A stretch of 34,472 bases of DNA from Lachnospiraceae bacterium (GCA_024403435.1 JAKSRV010000011.1:1-34472); one strand, 5' to 3'; numbered from the stretch's first letter, positions 15,397-23,676 are shown. Made by a program: numbers and translations. The notes: generated by a model not told the origin, from the letters alone.

Positions 15397-16557
15397 ATGA
15401 AGAGATTCTTTTTGATAGTACTCGACAGCTTTGGTATCGGTGAGATGCCCGATGCTGCTAAATTCGGAGATTATGATGTAAACACAATCGGTGCGGTTTC
15501 AAAAAGCGACAAGCTTAACGTACCTAACCTTAGAGATTTGGGACTTTTTCAAATTGAAGGAGTAAAGGTTGATGAACGTATCGACAGAGGCACCTCTCAC
15601 AGTGCGGCAATTGCCAGAATGACGGAGACCTCAGCCGGTAAGGATACTACAATAGGTCATTGGGAGATTGCGGGACTGATTTCGCCTGAACCGTTACCGA
15701 CATATCCCGAAGGATTCCCTGATGAGGTGCTGAAGGAGTTTTCGGCGCAGACGGGAAGAGGTGTGTTGTGTAATAAGCCTTATTCGGGAACAGCAGTAAT
15801 AAATGACTACGGTGATGAACATATTAAATCAGGAGATTTGATAGTATACACTTCTGCTGACAGCGTATTTCAGATTGCCGCTCATGAGGAAATCGTTCCT
15901 CCGGAGCAGCTTTATGAGTATTGCAGGATTGCCAGAAAGATACTGGTCGGAAAACATGGCGTGGGCAGAGTAATTGCGCGTCCTTTCGTCGGTGAGAGCG
16001 GTAATTATACCAGAACTTCGAGAAGACATGATTTTTCACTGATTCCGCCCGGGGATACGATGTTAGATGTATTGAAGGCAGCAGGTAAGGATGTAATTGC
16101 TGTCGGAAAAATAAATGATATATTTGCGGGAAAAGGTATCACTGAGTATGTGTATACATCGGGAAACGCAGAGGGCATCGAGAGAACATTGGAATATCTG
16201 GACAAGGATTTCGAAGGCCTGTGCTTTATAAATCTGGTGGATTACGATATGCTCTACGGCCACAGAAGAGATGTCGACGGATATGCTGCGGCACTTACAT
16301 ATTTTGATGAAAAGCTTCCGGAGATACTCGGAAAGATGAGAGAGGACGATGTTCTTCTTATTACGGCAGATCACGGATGCGATCCTTCGTATACCAAGAC
16401 CACAGACCACACCAGAGAATATACACCCGTGATTATGTACGGCAAGAATATAGAAGCAACAGACTACGGAACCAGAGACAGCTTCGCAGATATAGCGGCT
16501 ACAGTGATTACATATGTGGGTGTTGAAGGAAATATAGCAGGCAAGAGCCTGATATAG
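15397..16557 (+). CDS. deoB: Phosphopentomutase
   Basis: DeoB interconverts ribose/deoxyribose 1- and 5-phosphates, linking nucleoside breakdown and salvage to sugar metabolism. The 386-aa protein has the alkaline-phosphatase-superfamily metal sites: DSFGIGEMPDA at the N-terminus, KDTTIGHWEI with the catalytic Thr, TADHGCDP and DHTREYTPV near the C-terminus. Length matches bacterial forms (~390-400). The start at 15397 is chosen over an in-frame ATG at 15388 because AGGAGGTG stands 6 nt upstream. It is transcribed divergently from the cobalamin operon. No terminator is obvious downstream, but scfA has its own promoter. Confidence 0.96.
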   Translation: MKRFFLIVLDSFGIGEMPDAAKFGDYDVNTIGAVSKSDKLNVPNLRDLGLFQIEGVKVDERIDRGTSHSAAIARMTETSAGKDTTIGHWEIAGLISPEPLPTYPEGFPDEVLKEFSAQTGRGVLCNKPYSGTAVINDYGDEHIKSGDLIVYTSADSVFQIAAHEEIVPPEQLYEYCRIARKILVGKHGVGRVIARPFVGESGNYTRTSRRHDFSLIPPGDTMLDVLKAAGKDVIAVGKINDIFAGKGITEYVYTSGNAEGIERTLEYLDKDFEGLCFINLVDYDMLYGHRRDVDGYAAALTYFDEKLPEILGKMREDDVLLITADHGCDPSYTKTTDHTREYTPVIMYGKNIEATDYGTRDSFADIAATVITYVGVEGNIAGKSLI

Positions 16558-16605
16558 CGGTTTGATGGGCAGTATATATGTTTTACGCTCACAAATAAAT
16601 ATTTC

Positions 16606-16635
16606 TTGCTAAATATATTGATTATATGGTAATAT
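16606..16635 (+). promoter_or_regulatory. Candidate scfA promoter
   Basis: TTGCTA (16606-16611), an 18-nt spacer and TAATAT (16630-16635) preceded by TGG (extended -10 form). The leader before scfA would be about 65 nt. Confidence 0.5.
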
Positions 16636-16706
16636 ATGTGCGTCTATGGAAATTCTGTAGACATATATTCTCATTAAATATGTATTAATTTAAGGAGGCT
16701 TTTTCC

Positions 16707-16853
16707 ATGAAGCATATTAAGACCTTAACTACCAGAGATCTCAAAGAGTCTATGAAGAAGGGTGGCTGCGGTGAGTGCCAGACTTCTTGCCAGTCAGCAT
16801 GCAAGACTTCTTGCACCGTTGGCAATCAGGCTTGTGAGCAGGTTCGTAAGTAA
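16707..16853 (+). CDS. scfA: SCIFF ranthipeptide precursor (six Cys in forty-five residues)
   Basis: This 48-aa peptide is the substrate of the adjacent radical SAM maturase. It begins MKHIKTL, has a GG just before the core, and carries six cysteines at positions 21, 24, 28, 32, 36 and 43 (CGECQTSCQSACKTSC core), the defining SCIFF pattern. Thr37 follows Cys36. In a studied SCIFF peptide the enzyme joins Cys32 to Thr37 by a thioether, and both positions are present here. AAGGAGG stands 8 nt before the ATG. SCIFF is almost universal in Clostridia and unusually conserved for a ribosomally made modified peptide, yet its biological role is unsettled. No dedicated exporter or protease gene is adjacent, although secDF follows the maturase. 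Confidence 0.97.
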   Translation: MKHIKTLTTRDLKESMKKGGCGECQTSCQSACKTSCTVGNQACEQVRK

Positions 16854-16886
16854 TTAACTTACAACACTGGGTATGAGAATGATGGG

Positions 16887-16918
16887 AAGCAGCGATTTAC
16901 TCGCTGCTTTCTTCTTGT
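16887..16918 (+). terminator. Partial terminator between scfA and scfB
   Basis: AAGCAGCGA (16887-16895) pairs perfectly with TCGCTGCTT (16901-16909) around a 5-nt loop, followed by TCTTCTTGTT. The U tract is interrupted, so it should act as an attenuator that gives more peptide message than maturase message. Confidence 0.7.
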
Positions 16919-16970
16919 TAATGAGTTTTTAAATTTTTAAGAGATATAAAAGGAAATAACGAGGAGTATT

Positions 16971-18374
16971 ATGATTCATTGCTACAAAAATAACGGATAT
17001 AATATCGTTCTCGATGTGAACAGCGGGTCTGTTCATGTGGTTGATGATATTGTATATGACATGATTCAGCTGGTTGAGCCTCTTTATACTGAGGGGATTA
17101 AGGAAGTAGACACACTTGTGGCTGCTGTTATTCATGTCGGTGGACTCGAATATCCTGAGGCAGACATTAAGGAAGCGGTTGAGGAAGTACTTGAACTTGC
17201 TGATGCGGGTCAGCTTTTCACCAAGGATATTTACGAGAACTATATTGATGCATTCAAGGACAGACAGACTGTTGTAAAGGCGCTTTGCCTTCATATCGCA
17301 CATGATTGCAACCTTGGCTGCAAGTATTGCTTTGCTGAGGAAGGCGAGTACCACGGACGTCGTGCTCTTATGTCCTTTGAAGTAGGTAAGAAGGCGCTTG
17401 ATTTCCTGGTAGCCAATTCCGGCAACAGAATAAATCTTGAGGTAGACTTCTTCGGCGGTGAGCCCACAATGAATTTTGATGTGGTTAAGCAGCTGGTTGA
17501 GTATGGTCGCTCTATCGAGAAAGAGCACAACAAGAAGTTCCGCTTTACACTTACCACCAACGGTATTCTCATGAATGATGAAATCCTGGAGTTTGCCAAC
17601 AAGGAGATGGGAAATGTGGTTCTTTCCATCGACGGACGTAAGGAAGTAAATGACCGTATGAGACCTTTGAGAGGCGGACAGGGCAGCTATGATATCATCG
17701 TGCCCAAGTTTAAGCATGTGGCCGAGAGCAGAAATCAGATGAATTATTATGTGCGCGGTACATTTACCCACTACAATCTGGATTTCGCTGAGGACGTTCT
17801 TCATCTTGCAGACCTTGGATTTGAGCAGATTTCGGTTGAACCCGTAGTAGCACAGCCCACAGATGATTATGCAATCCGTGAGGAGGATATTCCTCAGCTC
17901 AAGGACGAGTATGACAGACTTGCGGTAGAGATGCTTAAGAGAAGAAAGGAAGGCAGACCTTTCAATTTCTTCCACTTTATGATTGATCTCGAGGGCGGAC
18001 CATGCGTTGCCAAGCGTCTTTCGGGATGCGGCTCAGGATGCGAGTACTTGGCAGTTACTCCATGGGGTGATTTCTATCCCTGCCATCAGTTCGTTGGAAA
18101 TGAAGATTTCCTGATGGGTAATGTTGATGAGGGAATCACACGCGACGATATTAAGTATGAATTTAAGCAGTGCAACGTATATGCGAAGGAAAAGTGCCGT
18201 AAGTGCTTTGCCAAGTTCTACTGCAGCGGCGGATGTGCGGCAAATTCTTACAATTTCCACGGAAAAATCACCGATTGCTACGATGTTGGATGCGAGCTTC
18301 AGAAGAAGCGCATAGAGTGTGCAATCATGATGAAGGCTGCAGAGGCGGATATGGCTGCCGAGGCAGAGGCATAA
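16971..18374 (+). CDS. scfB: SCIFF radical SAM maturase
   Basis: This 467-aa enzyme installs thioether links on SCIFF. The radical SAM cluster motif is CNLGCKYC (Cys113, Cys117, Cys120). The N-terminal ~95 residues resemble a precursor-recognition (RRE/PqqD-like) domain. The C-terminal SPASM region supplies auxiliary iron-sulfur ligands: CGSGCEYLAVTPWG, PCHQF, then CRKCFAKFYCSGGC and a final CYDVGC. GAGGAG stands 4 nt before the ATG. It lies 117 nt after scfA, separated by an attenuator-like hairpin. No other tailoring gene is present. The C-terminus ends in an Ala/Glu-rich tail. Confidence 0.96.
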   Translation: MIHCYKNNGYNIVLDVNSGSVHVVDDIVYDMIQLVEPLYTEGIKEVDTLVAAVIHVGGLEYPEADIKEAVEEVLELADAGQLFTKDIYENYIDAFKDRQTVVKALCLHIAHDCNLGCKYCFAEEGEYHGRRALMSFEVGKKALDFLVANSGNRINLEVDFFGGEPTMNFDVVKQLVEYGRSIEKEHNKKFRFTLTTNGILMNDEILEFANKEMGNVVLSIDGRKEVNDRMRPLRGGQGSYDIIVPKFKHVAESRNQMNYYVRGTFTHYNLDFAEDVLHLADLGFEQISVEPVVAQPTDDYAIREEDIPQLKDEYDRLAVEMLKRRKEGRPFNFFHFMIDLEGGPCVAKRLSGCGSGCEYLAVTPWGDFYPCHQFVGNEDFLMGNVDEGITRDDIKYEFKQCNVYAKEKCRKCFAKFYCSGGCAANSYNFHGKITDCYDVGCELQKKRIECAIMMKAAEADMAAEAEA

Positions 18375-18533
18375 AAACAGTCAAACATATGCTGAAACAC
18401 GCAGAAATCTTGATTTTTTGCGAAAATGAGTGTATTTTATTTTAGTGGCGCATTTTATGGATTTTTCTATAAAAAAATAAAAAAAGCGTGGAAAACCTGA
18501 GGATAACAGGTTGAGAGAGAAAGGACATTTATC

Positions 18534-20822
18534 ATGAAGAAGAGCAGAGCATTTTTGACGCTCATCATCGTCCTGATCGTTGCTCTCGGTATCGGATACA
18601 TTGATATCTGGGGAATTAACGGTTCAGGAAATGCTAAGGACATTACACTTGGTCTTGATCTTGCGGGTGGTGTCAGCATTACTTATCAGGTAGTAGGAGA
18701 TGAGACTCCCGATTCTACCGCAATGTCAGATACTATTTACAAGCTTCAGCAGCGTGTTGCACAGTACAGCACCGAAGCGCAGGTTTATCAGGAAGGTGTC
18801 AATCGTATCGGTATTGAAATCCCCGGTGTGAGTGATGCAAATGCAATTCTTGAAGAACTCGGTCAGCCCGGTAACCTTTACTTCATTCAGCAGACTGATG
18901 ATGCGGGCAACCAGAACTATACATATGATGCAGCAACAGATTCGTATGTGCTTTTTTATTCTATAGATGAGCTCATTGCCAACGGTTCTATCACCGTAAG
19001 CGGTAGTGATGTAGCAAGCGCTAAGGCAGTTGCTCAGCAGGATGAGACCAAGAATGTTCGTTACGTTGTAGCTCTTAATATGACTGATGAGGGTACCAAG
19101 AAGTTTGGTGAGGTTACCAGCAGAGCATATTCAAAGGGTGAGACACTTGCTATTTACTATGATGACAAGATTGTAACCGCACCCAACGTAAGAGCAGCAC
19201 TTCTTGACGGATATGCTGAGATTTCAGGTGATTATACATTTGATGAGGCTGAAAAGCTTGCGTCTACCATCAGAATCGGTGGTCTTTCACTTCAGCTTGA
19301 GGAACTTCACTCAAAGGTTGTAGGTGCTCAGCTCGGACAGGATGCAATCAAGACTTCACTCAAGGCAGGTGTTTTCGGATTCGCACTTGTTGCAATATTC
19401 ATGATTGCGGCATATCTTATCCCCGGTCTTGCAGCAGTTCTTGCTCTTGTTGTATATGTTGCCTTAATCGTTTTGCTTCTCAATGGATTTGATATGACTC
19501 TTACCCTTGCAGGTATTGCAGGTATCATCCTTTCAATCGGTATGGCGGTTGATGCAAACGTAGTTATTTTCGCTCGTATCCGTGAGGAGATTGCTTCCGG
19601 AATGAGCGTTCAGAGTGCAGTTAAGATCGGATTTAACAAGGCACTTTCAGCAATCCTTGACGGTAACATTACAACCCTTATCGCAGCTATCGTGCTTTGG
19701 ATCCTCGGACCCAGCTCAGTAAAGGGATTTGCACAGACCCTCGTTCTTGGTATTGTGCTTTCAATGTTTACCGCACTTGTTGTTACCAGACTTATTATTC
19801 AGGCATTCATTGCACTCGGCGTTAAGGATGTTAAGTTCTACGGACGTGCCAAGGACAGAAAGCCTGTTGATTTCCTTTCTAAGAAGGGACTCTTCTTTGC
19901 TATCTCAGGTGCAGTTGTTATCGCAGGTCTTGTAATCATGGGAGTTAACAAGTTCGCTCTTAATAAGGACGAACTCAATTACTCACTTGAGTTCAAGGGT
20001 GGTACAGCTACTACAGTTGAGTTTGACAGAGAATGGACACTTGATGAGCTTACCGCTCAGGTTGAGAAGAAGATTGAGGGCGTAACCGGAAGTACAGTTC
20101 AGATTCAGACTGTATCAGGTACCAACGAAGTAATCTTCAAGACCAATTCACTTGATGTTGCTCACAGAGAATCACTTTCACAGATGTTCCAGGATGAGTT
20201 CGGTATTGCCGAATCAAAGATTACATCCGAGACCATCAGTGCTACCATCAGTGGTGAGATGAAGAGAGATACTCTTATCGCAGTTATCGTAGCAATCGTT
20301 CTGATGCTTATCTACATCAGAATCCGTTTCAAGGATATGCGCTTCGGTATCAGCTCAATTATCGCTCTCGCACACGACGTACTCGTAGTTATCGCATTCT
20401 ATGCGGTAGCAAGAGTATCTGTAGGTAATACTTTTGTAGCATGTCTGTTGACCATCGTAGGTTACTCAATCAATGCTACAATCGTTATCTTTGACCGTAT
20501 CCGTGAGAACAGAGCAATTTACCAGGAGGATCTGAAGACAGTTGTTAACAGAAGTATTACTCAGACCCTTACAAGAAGTATTTTCACTTCATTGACTACA
20601 TTCATCATGGTTGCTTTCCTTTACGGCTTCGGTGTATCAAGTATTCGTGATTTCGCACTTCCTCTTATGGTTGGTATTGGATGCGGATGCTATTCATCAA
20701 TCTGCATCGCAGGTGCACTTTGGTTCTCATTCAAGAATGCCGGCAAGAAGGAAGTTGCTCCCTCTCCTGCTAAGGTAGAAGCAAAGTCTTCAAGCAAGAA
20801 GTCTTCAAAGAAGTCAAAGTAA
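18534..20822 (+). CDS. secDF: Fused protein-export membrane protein SecD-SecF
   Basis: SecDF uses the proton gradient to help pull proteins through SecYEG. This 762-aa chain joins SecD (about 1-435) and SecF (about 440-735) with 12 expected membrane helices. Motifs include LGLDLAGGV near the start, the SecD membrane-domain signature GIILSIGMAVDANVVIFARIREE, and the SecF counterparts SLEFKGGT and GYSINATIVIFDRIREN. The C-terminal tail is Lys/Ser-rich (SSKKSSKKSK). A rather short periplasmic P1 region fits Clostridia. It starts 160 nt after scfB with an AAAGGA-type site. Many codons end in T/C (ctt, gtt, atc), more uniform than in neighbours, as in highly expressed genes. A terminator follows. 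Confidence 0.95.
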   Translation: MKKSRAFLTLIIVLIVALGIGYIDIWGINGSGNAKDITLGLDLAGGVSITYQVVGDETPDSTAMSDTIYKLQQRVAQYSTEAQVYQEGVNRIGIEIPGVSDANAILEELGQPGNLYFIQQTDDAGNQNYTYDAATDSYVLFYSIDELIANGSITVSGSDVASAKAVAQQDETKNVRYVVALNMTDEGTKKFGEVTSRAYSKGETLAIYYDDKIVTAPNVRAALLDGYAEISGDYTFDEAEKLASTIRIGGLSLQLEELHSKVVGAQLGQDAIKTSLKAGVFGFALVAIFMIAAYLIPGLAAVLALVVYVALIVLLLNGFDMTLTLAGIAGIILSIGMAVDANVVIFARIREEIASGMSVQSAVKIGFNKALSAILDGNITTLIAAIVLWILGPSSVKGFAQTLVLGIVLSMFTALVVTRLIIQAFIALGVKDVKFYGRAKDRKPVDFLSKKGLFFAISGAVVIAGLVIMGVNKFALNKDELNYSLEFKGGTATTVEFDREWTLDELTAQVEKKIEGVTGSTVQIQTVSGTNEVIFKTNSLDVAHRESLSQMFQDEFGIAESKITSETISATISGEMKRDTLIAVIVAIVLMLIYIRIRFKDMRFGISSIIALAHDVLVVIAFYAVARVSVGNTFVACLLTIVGYSINATIVIFDRIRENRAIYQEDLKTVVNRSITQTLTRSIFTSLTTFIMVAFLYGFGVSSIRDFALPLMVGIGCGCYSSICIAGALWFSFKNAGKKEVAPSPAKVEAKSSSKKSSKKSK

Positions 20823-20878
20823 TGAATTAAAAATAGTAGCTTGAAAGAGGCAAACGCCTCGATTGAGTCGAATTTAAG

Positions 20879-20924
20879 CTCCTCAGTGATTTGTATCATA
20901 GATATAAGTCCTGAGGAGTTTTTT
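20879..20924 (+). terminator. Rho-independent terminator of secDF
   Basis: CTCCTCAG (20879-20886) pairs with CTGAGGAG (20911-20918) and is followed by TTTTTT. The 24-nt loop contains smaller pairings. A 5-bp hairpin (GAGGC/GCCTC, 20847-20860) precedes it. Confidence 0.8.
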
Positions 20925-20963
20925 ATGTGATTTTTTGATATCATAATTCATAAATAGATATAG

Positions 20964-21187
20964 AAAACCGGCACTGATGGAGCGTCATGCGAGGACGTTA
21001 CGCCGGACTACTTAACTAAGCAGCTTGGTCATATTACAAAGCACCGGTGCATAATAGCCATCCATGGCTATTTCGCACCTCAATCTGCTTCCATGCAGAT
21101 TGTGCTTCTTCATGTGACCAATCTGCTAAGTACGTGAGTCCGTCTCACTTCGCTCCCTCGCATCGACATCTCCGTCAGGCCGGTTTT
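20964..21187. other. Structured inverted-repeat element 1 (ncRNA or foldback element)
   Basis: A 224-nt stretch without a gene folds back on itself over nearly its full length. The outer helix pairs 20964-20981 with 21171-21187 (17 pairs, one bulged A; ends AAAACCGG/CCGGTTTT). Next, GTC-ATGCGAGG (20984-20994) pairs with CCTCGCAT-c-GAC (21156-21167). Then GGACT pairs with AGTCC (21005-21009/21137-21141), AGCAG with CTGCT (21019-21023/21123-21127) and TTGGTCA with TGACCAA (21025-21031/21115-21121). The head carries a perfect 9-bp hairpin (21053-21072), an 8-bp hairpin (21081-21102) and the palindrome GCACCGGTGC. I recognise no known RNA family. The strand is undecided: weak promoter-like sites occur on both sides and only four U residues follow the outer helix. 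Confidence 0.7.
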
Positions 21188-21211
21188 AGATAATAATGCT
21201 CATATTATAGA

Positions 21212-21441
21212 CGCGGCAGATAGTTGCATGCGTAGTTAAAGTGAGTGTTACAGCTTCTTAGTCTACAGTAGTGACGTATACGAATATCGTCTGTCATCCA
21301 AGACAGACGATATAGCAACATAACTGTCTGAGCGCTCTCATATCAATGAGAGTGCGAGTTTATGTTGCGGTCGTTGAGTCACGTGATGTAGACTTAGAAA
21401 CTGTCAGCGAAACGACCACGGAGCATTCAACTACTGTCGCG
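21212..21441. other. Structured inverted-repeat element 2 (ncRNA or foldback element)
   Basis: Starting 24 nt after element 1, a second ~230-nt foldback is seen. The outer helix CGCGGCAG-a-TAGTT (21212-21225) pairs with AACTACTGTCGCG (21429-21441). A long inner helix pairs 21251-21267 with 21387-21403 and continues as GTGAC/GTCAC (21271-21275/21378-21382). The head holds a perfect 12-bp hairpin with loop ATCCAA (21284-21313). A second arm has GCAACATAA/TTATGTTGC (21315-21323/21360-21368) closing a 10-bp hairpin (21332-21355). The recJ frame is open across its 3' half, but the structure and the recJ promoter downstream argue this is not coding. No known family is recognised. Confidence 0.7.
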
Positions 21442-21481
21442 AACAATATAGTTGCGATTCATTATATAAGCTTGAATCTCA

Positions 21482-21509
21482 TTGCAAGCAGAATTCATTC
21501 TTGTATAAT
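21482..21509 (+). promoter_or_regulatory. Promoter of recJ
   Basis: TTGCAA (21482-21487), a 16-nt spacer and a perfect TATAAT (21504-21509). Transcription from about 21516 would exclude both structured elements and supports the recJ start at 21544. Confidence 0.7.
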
Positions 21510-21543
21510 GAAATATATAACCTGCATAGAAGGGAATACCGAT

Positions 21544-23307
21544 ATGGAAAAGTGGATGGTACAGGCAAAAAGAGCAGACTTTGAATTGTGGAGTCGAGAG
21601 CTTGGAATAGATGTTGTTACGGCCAGAATATTGCGTAACAGAAATATAGAGACACTGGATGAGGCCCGTGAATTCATATACGGCAGTGTGGAGAATATTC
21701 ACAATCCACTGTTGCTTAAGGATATGGAAAAGGCAGTGGATTATATTACAGAGGCTATTGATGCCGGTAAGAAAATCCGTATCATAGGAGACTATGATGT
21801 GGATGGTGTGACCAGCACTTATATTCTCAGTAAAGGACTCGGCTGTCTGGGGGCAAATGTTTCTACAGCCATTCCTCACAGAATACATGACGGATACGGT
21901 CTCAGTGACGGATTGGTAACTGATGCCAAGGAAGAAAATATCGACCTGATTATAACCTGTGATAACGGAATATCCGCGAAGGATCAGATTGCTTTGGCCA
22001 ATGAATTGGGAATGAGCGTGATAGTGACGGACCACCATGAAGTGCCTTTTACGCAGGAGAACGGAGTAAAGACTCAGGTGTTGCCCGATGCATTGGCAGT
22101 GGTCAATCCCAAGCGTTTGGACTGCGAGTATCCTTTTAAGGGAATATGCGGCGCGATGGTGGCATATAAGCTTATATGTGCGCTTAGAGATAAAACAGGT
22201 TCGGATAAGCTTGATGAAGCTGTGATGGACGAGATGATGATTTTTGCGGCTATCGGAACGGTGTGTGACGTGATGGAACTCAAGGATGAGAATCGTATCG
22301 TAGTCAGAGAGGGCCTGCGCAGGATTGCTACGACGAACAATTATGGTCTGCTGGCACTTATGGAGGTCAATAAGCTGGCTTCGGATAAAATCAGCTGCTA
22401 TCATTTAGGTTTTGTAATCGGTCCCTGTATAAATGCTACGGGACGTTTGGATACCGCTGAGAGAGCTTTGGCAATGTTTAGAGCTGACAGTAAGCCCGAG
22501 GCACTGACTACTGCCGTGGAACTGAAGGCATTGAACGACAGCAGAAAGAATCTGACCGTTGAAGGTATTGATGCTGCAGAGAAATATATTGAGGAGAATA
22601 ATCTGCAGGAAAAAGATGTATGGGTGATTTTTTTACCGGAAGTGCATGAGAGCATCGCGGGTATTATCGCAGGCAGAATCAGGGAACGATACAATCACCC
22701 TGTATTTATCCTTACCAGAGGCGAGGAAATGGTAAAGGGTTCAGGCAGATCCATCGAAGGCTATCATATGCAGGAGCATCTTGTAGAGGTAGGAGAATTG
22801 CTTGAAAAGTATGGCGGACATGCCATGGCAGCCGGATTGTCTCTTAAGGAAGAGAACCTCGAGGCGCTGGACAGAGCCTTGAATGACAACGCGGGTCTTA
22901 AAGCAGATGATTTTGTCGCAAAGGTAAGCATTGATGTACCTATGCCGTTGGACTATGCGAATATGAGACTTGCCAAGGAACTTGAAAAGCTTGAGCCGTA
23001 CGGAACCGGCAACCCGCATCCTTTGTTTGCACAAAAGGATTTGGAACTGTACGGAATTATTCCTTTTGGTGCTGAAAAGCAATATTGCAGATTGAAAGTA
23101 AAGACTCCGGAAGGCAGATATTTTGAAATTACTAGTTTTGAACATCCGGACAGAATTTGCGAGTTTTTAAGCGAAAAAATAGGAAGCGAAATTCGTGCAA
23201 AGTTTGCGGAAGGTAATTTTTCGTGTAAGATCAGTGTCGCGTATCAGTTGGGAATCAATACTTTTCGCGGCGAAAATGTGCAGTTTACACTGAGAAATTA
23301 CTGCTGA
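21544..23307 (+). CDS. recJ: Single-stranded-DNA-specific exonuclease RecJ
   Basis: RecJ degrades single-stranded DNA 5' to 3' in recombination and mismatch repair. The 587-aa protein has the DHH phosphoesterase motifs: DYDVDG (Asp83-Asp87, metal ligands), TCDNGIS, VTDHHEVPF and NATGRLDTAERA. The DHHA1 motif KYGGHAMAAGLSL follows, then a C-terminal OB-like part. The frame is open upstream to 21346, but the extra 66 residues are encoded by a structured element and show no RecJ similarity. ATG 21544 has AAGGG 9 nt upstream and a promoter before it. The order secDF-recJ is common in Firmicutes; the usual apt-relA are not next here. Confidence 0.95.
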   Translation: MEKWMVQAKRADFELWSRELGIDVVTARILRNRNIETLDEAREFIYGSVENIHNPLLLKDMEKAVDYITEAIDAGKKIRIIGDYDVDGVTSTYILSKGLGCLGANVSTAIPHRIHDGYGLSDGLVTDAKEENIDLIITCDNGISAKDQIALANELGMSVIVTDHHEVPFTQENGVKTQVLPDALAVVNPKRLDCEYPFKGICGAMVAYKLICALRDKTGSDKLDEAVMDEMMIFAAIGTVCDVMELKDENRIVVREGLRRIATTNNYGLLALMEVNKLASDKISCYHLGFVIGPCINATGRLDTAERALAMFRADSKPEALTTAVELKALNDSRKNLTVEGIDAAEKYIEENNLQEKDVWVIFLPEVHESIAGIIAGRIRERYNHPVFILTRGEEMVKGSGRSIEGYHMQEHLVEVGELLEKYGGHAMAAGLSLKEENLEALDRALNDNAGLKADDFVAKVSIDVPMPLDYANMRLAKELEKLEPYGTGNPHPLFAQKDLELYGIIPFGAEKQYCRLKVKTPEGRYFEITSFEHPDRICEFLSEKIGSEIRAKFAEGNFSCKISVAYQLGINTFRGENVQFTLRNYC

Positions 23308-23485
23308 TTTGCTTTGAGATTCAAAATATAGTGTGTAAATACAAGGTATTAGCACTGGAGACTAAAAAAGGCTAAAACAAGCTAAACGAATAAATATGTT
23401 TATTTTAAGGGTGTATTTTGCGCTGAAAAAATTTAAGGTTATTATCAGAAATTTATGTTTTGTTCATAATTTAGACATATTTAGG
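23308..23485. other. AT-rich intergenic stretch
   Basis: Between recJ and the candidate small RNA I see no reading frame with a ribosome site, no strong hairpin and no clear terminator for recJ. The sequence is AT-rich with loosely repeated GCTAAA units around 23370-23386. Confidence 0.5.
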
Positions 23486-23500
23486 TGTTATATTGTTCTC

Positions 23501-23586
23501 AGATAGTTGATGAGAGTCAACTATCCTCCCCCCCTCATAAGAAACACGAATGCGTCTTGGTTACAAGGCGCATTCGTGTTTTAAAC
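23501..23586 (+). ncRNA. Candidate small RNA with C-rich anti-Shine-Dalgarno segment
   Basis: An extended -10 (TGTTATATT, 23486-23494) would start a transcript near 23501. It opens with a perfect 9-bp hairpin (GATAGTTGA at 23502-23510 with TCAACTATC at 23517-23525). A C-rich segment follows with CCTCC and seven consecutive C (23525-23535). The transcript ends with an 18-bp hairpin (23542-23559 with 23564-23581, 4-nt loop, one G-U pair) and a short U tract. CCTCC is the sequence 16S rRNA uses to pair with ribosome sites, so an unpaired C-rich stretch between two hairpins suggests an sRNA that masks Shine-Dalgarno sites. Transcription is not proven. The terminal hairpin alone could be a recJ terminator, but it is 235 nt past recJ. 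Confidence 0.5.
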
Positions 23587-23676
23587 GTAATTTGGATGAA
23601 TTTTGAATGTCTTTGACATTTCGGAAGTGAAAAGCACGAAGAAATCTCGTGTATCTACCTTTTGATGCTGATATCA

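Noticed and set aside
16929..17975. 348-codon open frame on the minus strand
   Set aside because: It is a shadow of the SCIFF maturase gene, whose motifs are unmistakable.
20956..21192. Element 1 as a MITE with AGATA target duplications (20956-20960 and 21188-21192)
   Set aside because: The 5' copy is separated from the inverted repeat by three extra bases and AGATA is common in this AT-rich DNA; without other copies in the window a mobile origin is not supported.
20964..21441. Identification as 6S RNA, tmRNA, RNase P RNA or SRP RNA
   Set aside because: Rod-like folding and the location near recJ made 6S RNA worth considering, but I cannot find the central bubble with promoter-like sequence, nor the conserved cores or tRNA-like ends of the other RNAs.
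21346..21543. In-frame 66-residue N-terminal extension of RecJ
   Set aside because: It is encoded inside structured element 2 and upstream of a good promoter, has no RecJ-like sequence, and the ATG at 21544 has a ribosome site and gives the normal N-terminus.
23349..23357. TTAGCACTG resembling half a CIRCE heat-shock operator
   Set aside because: The required second arm GAGTGCTAA is absent and no chaperone gene follows.
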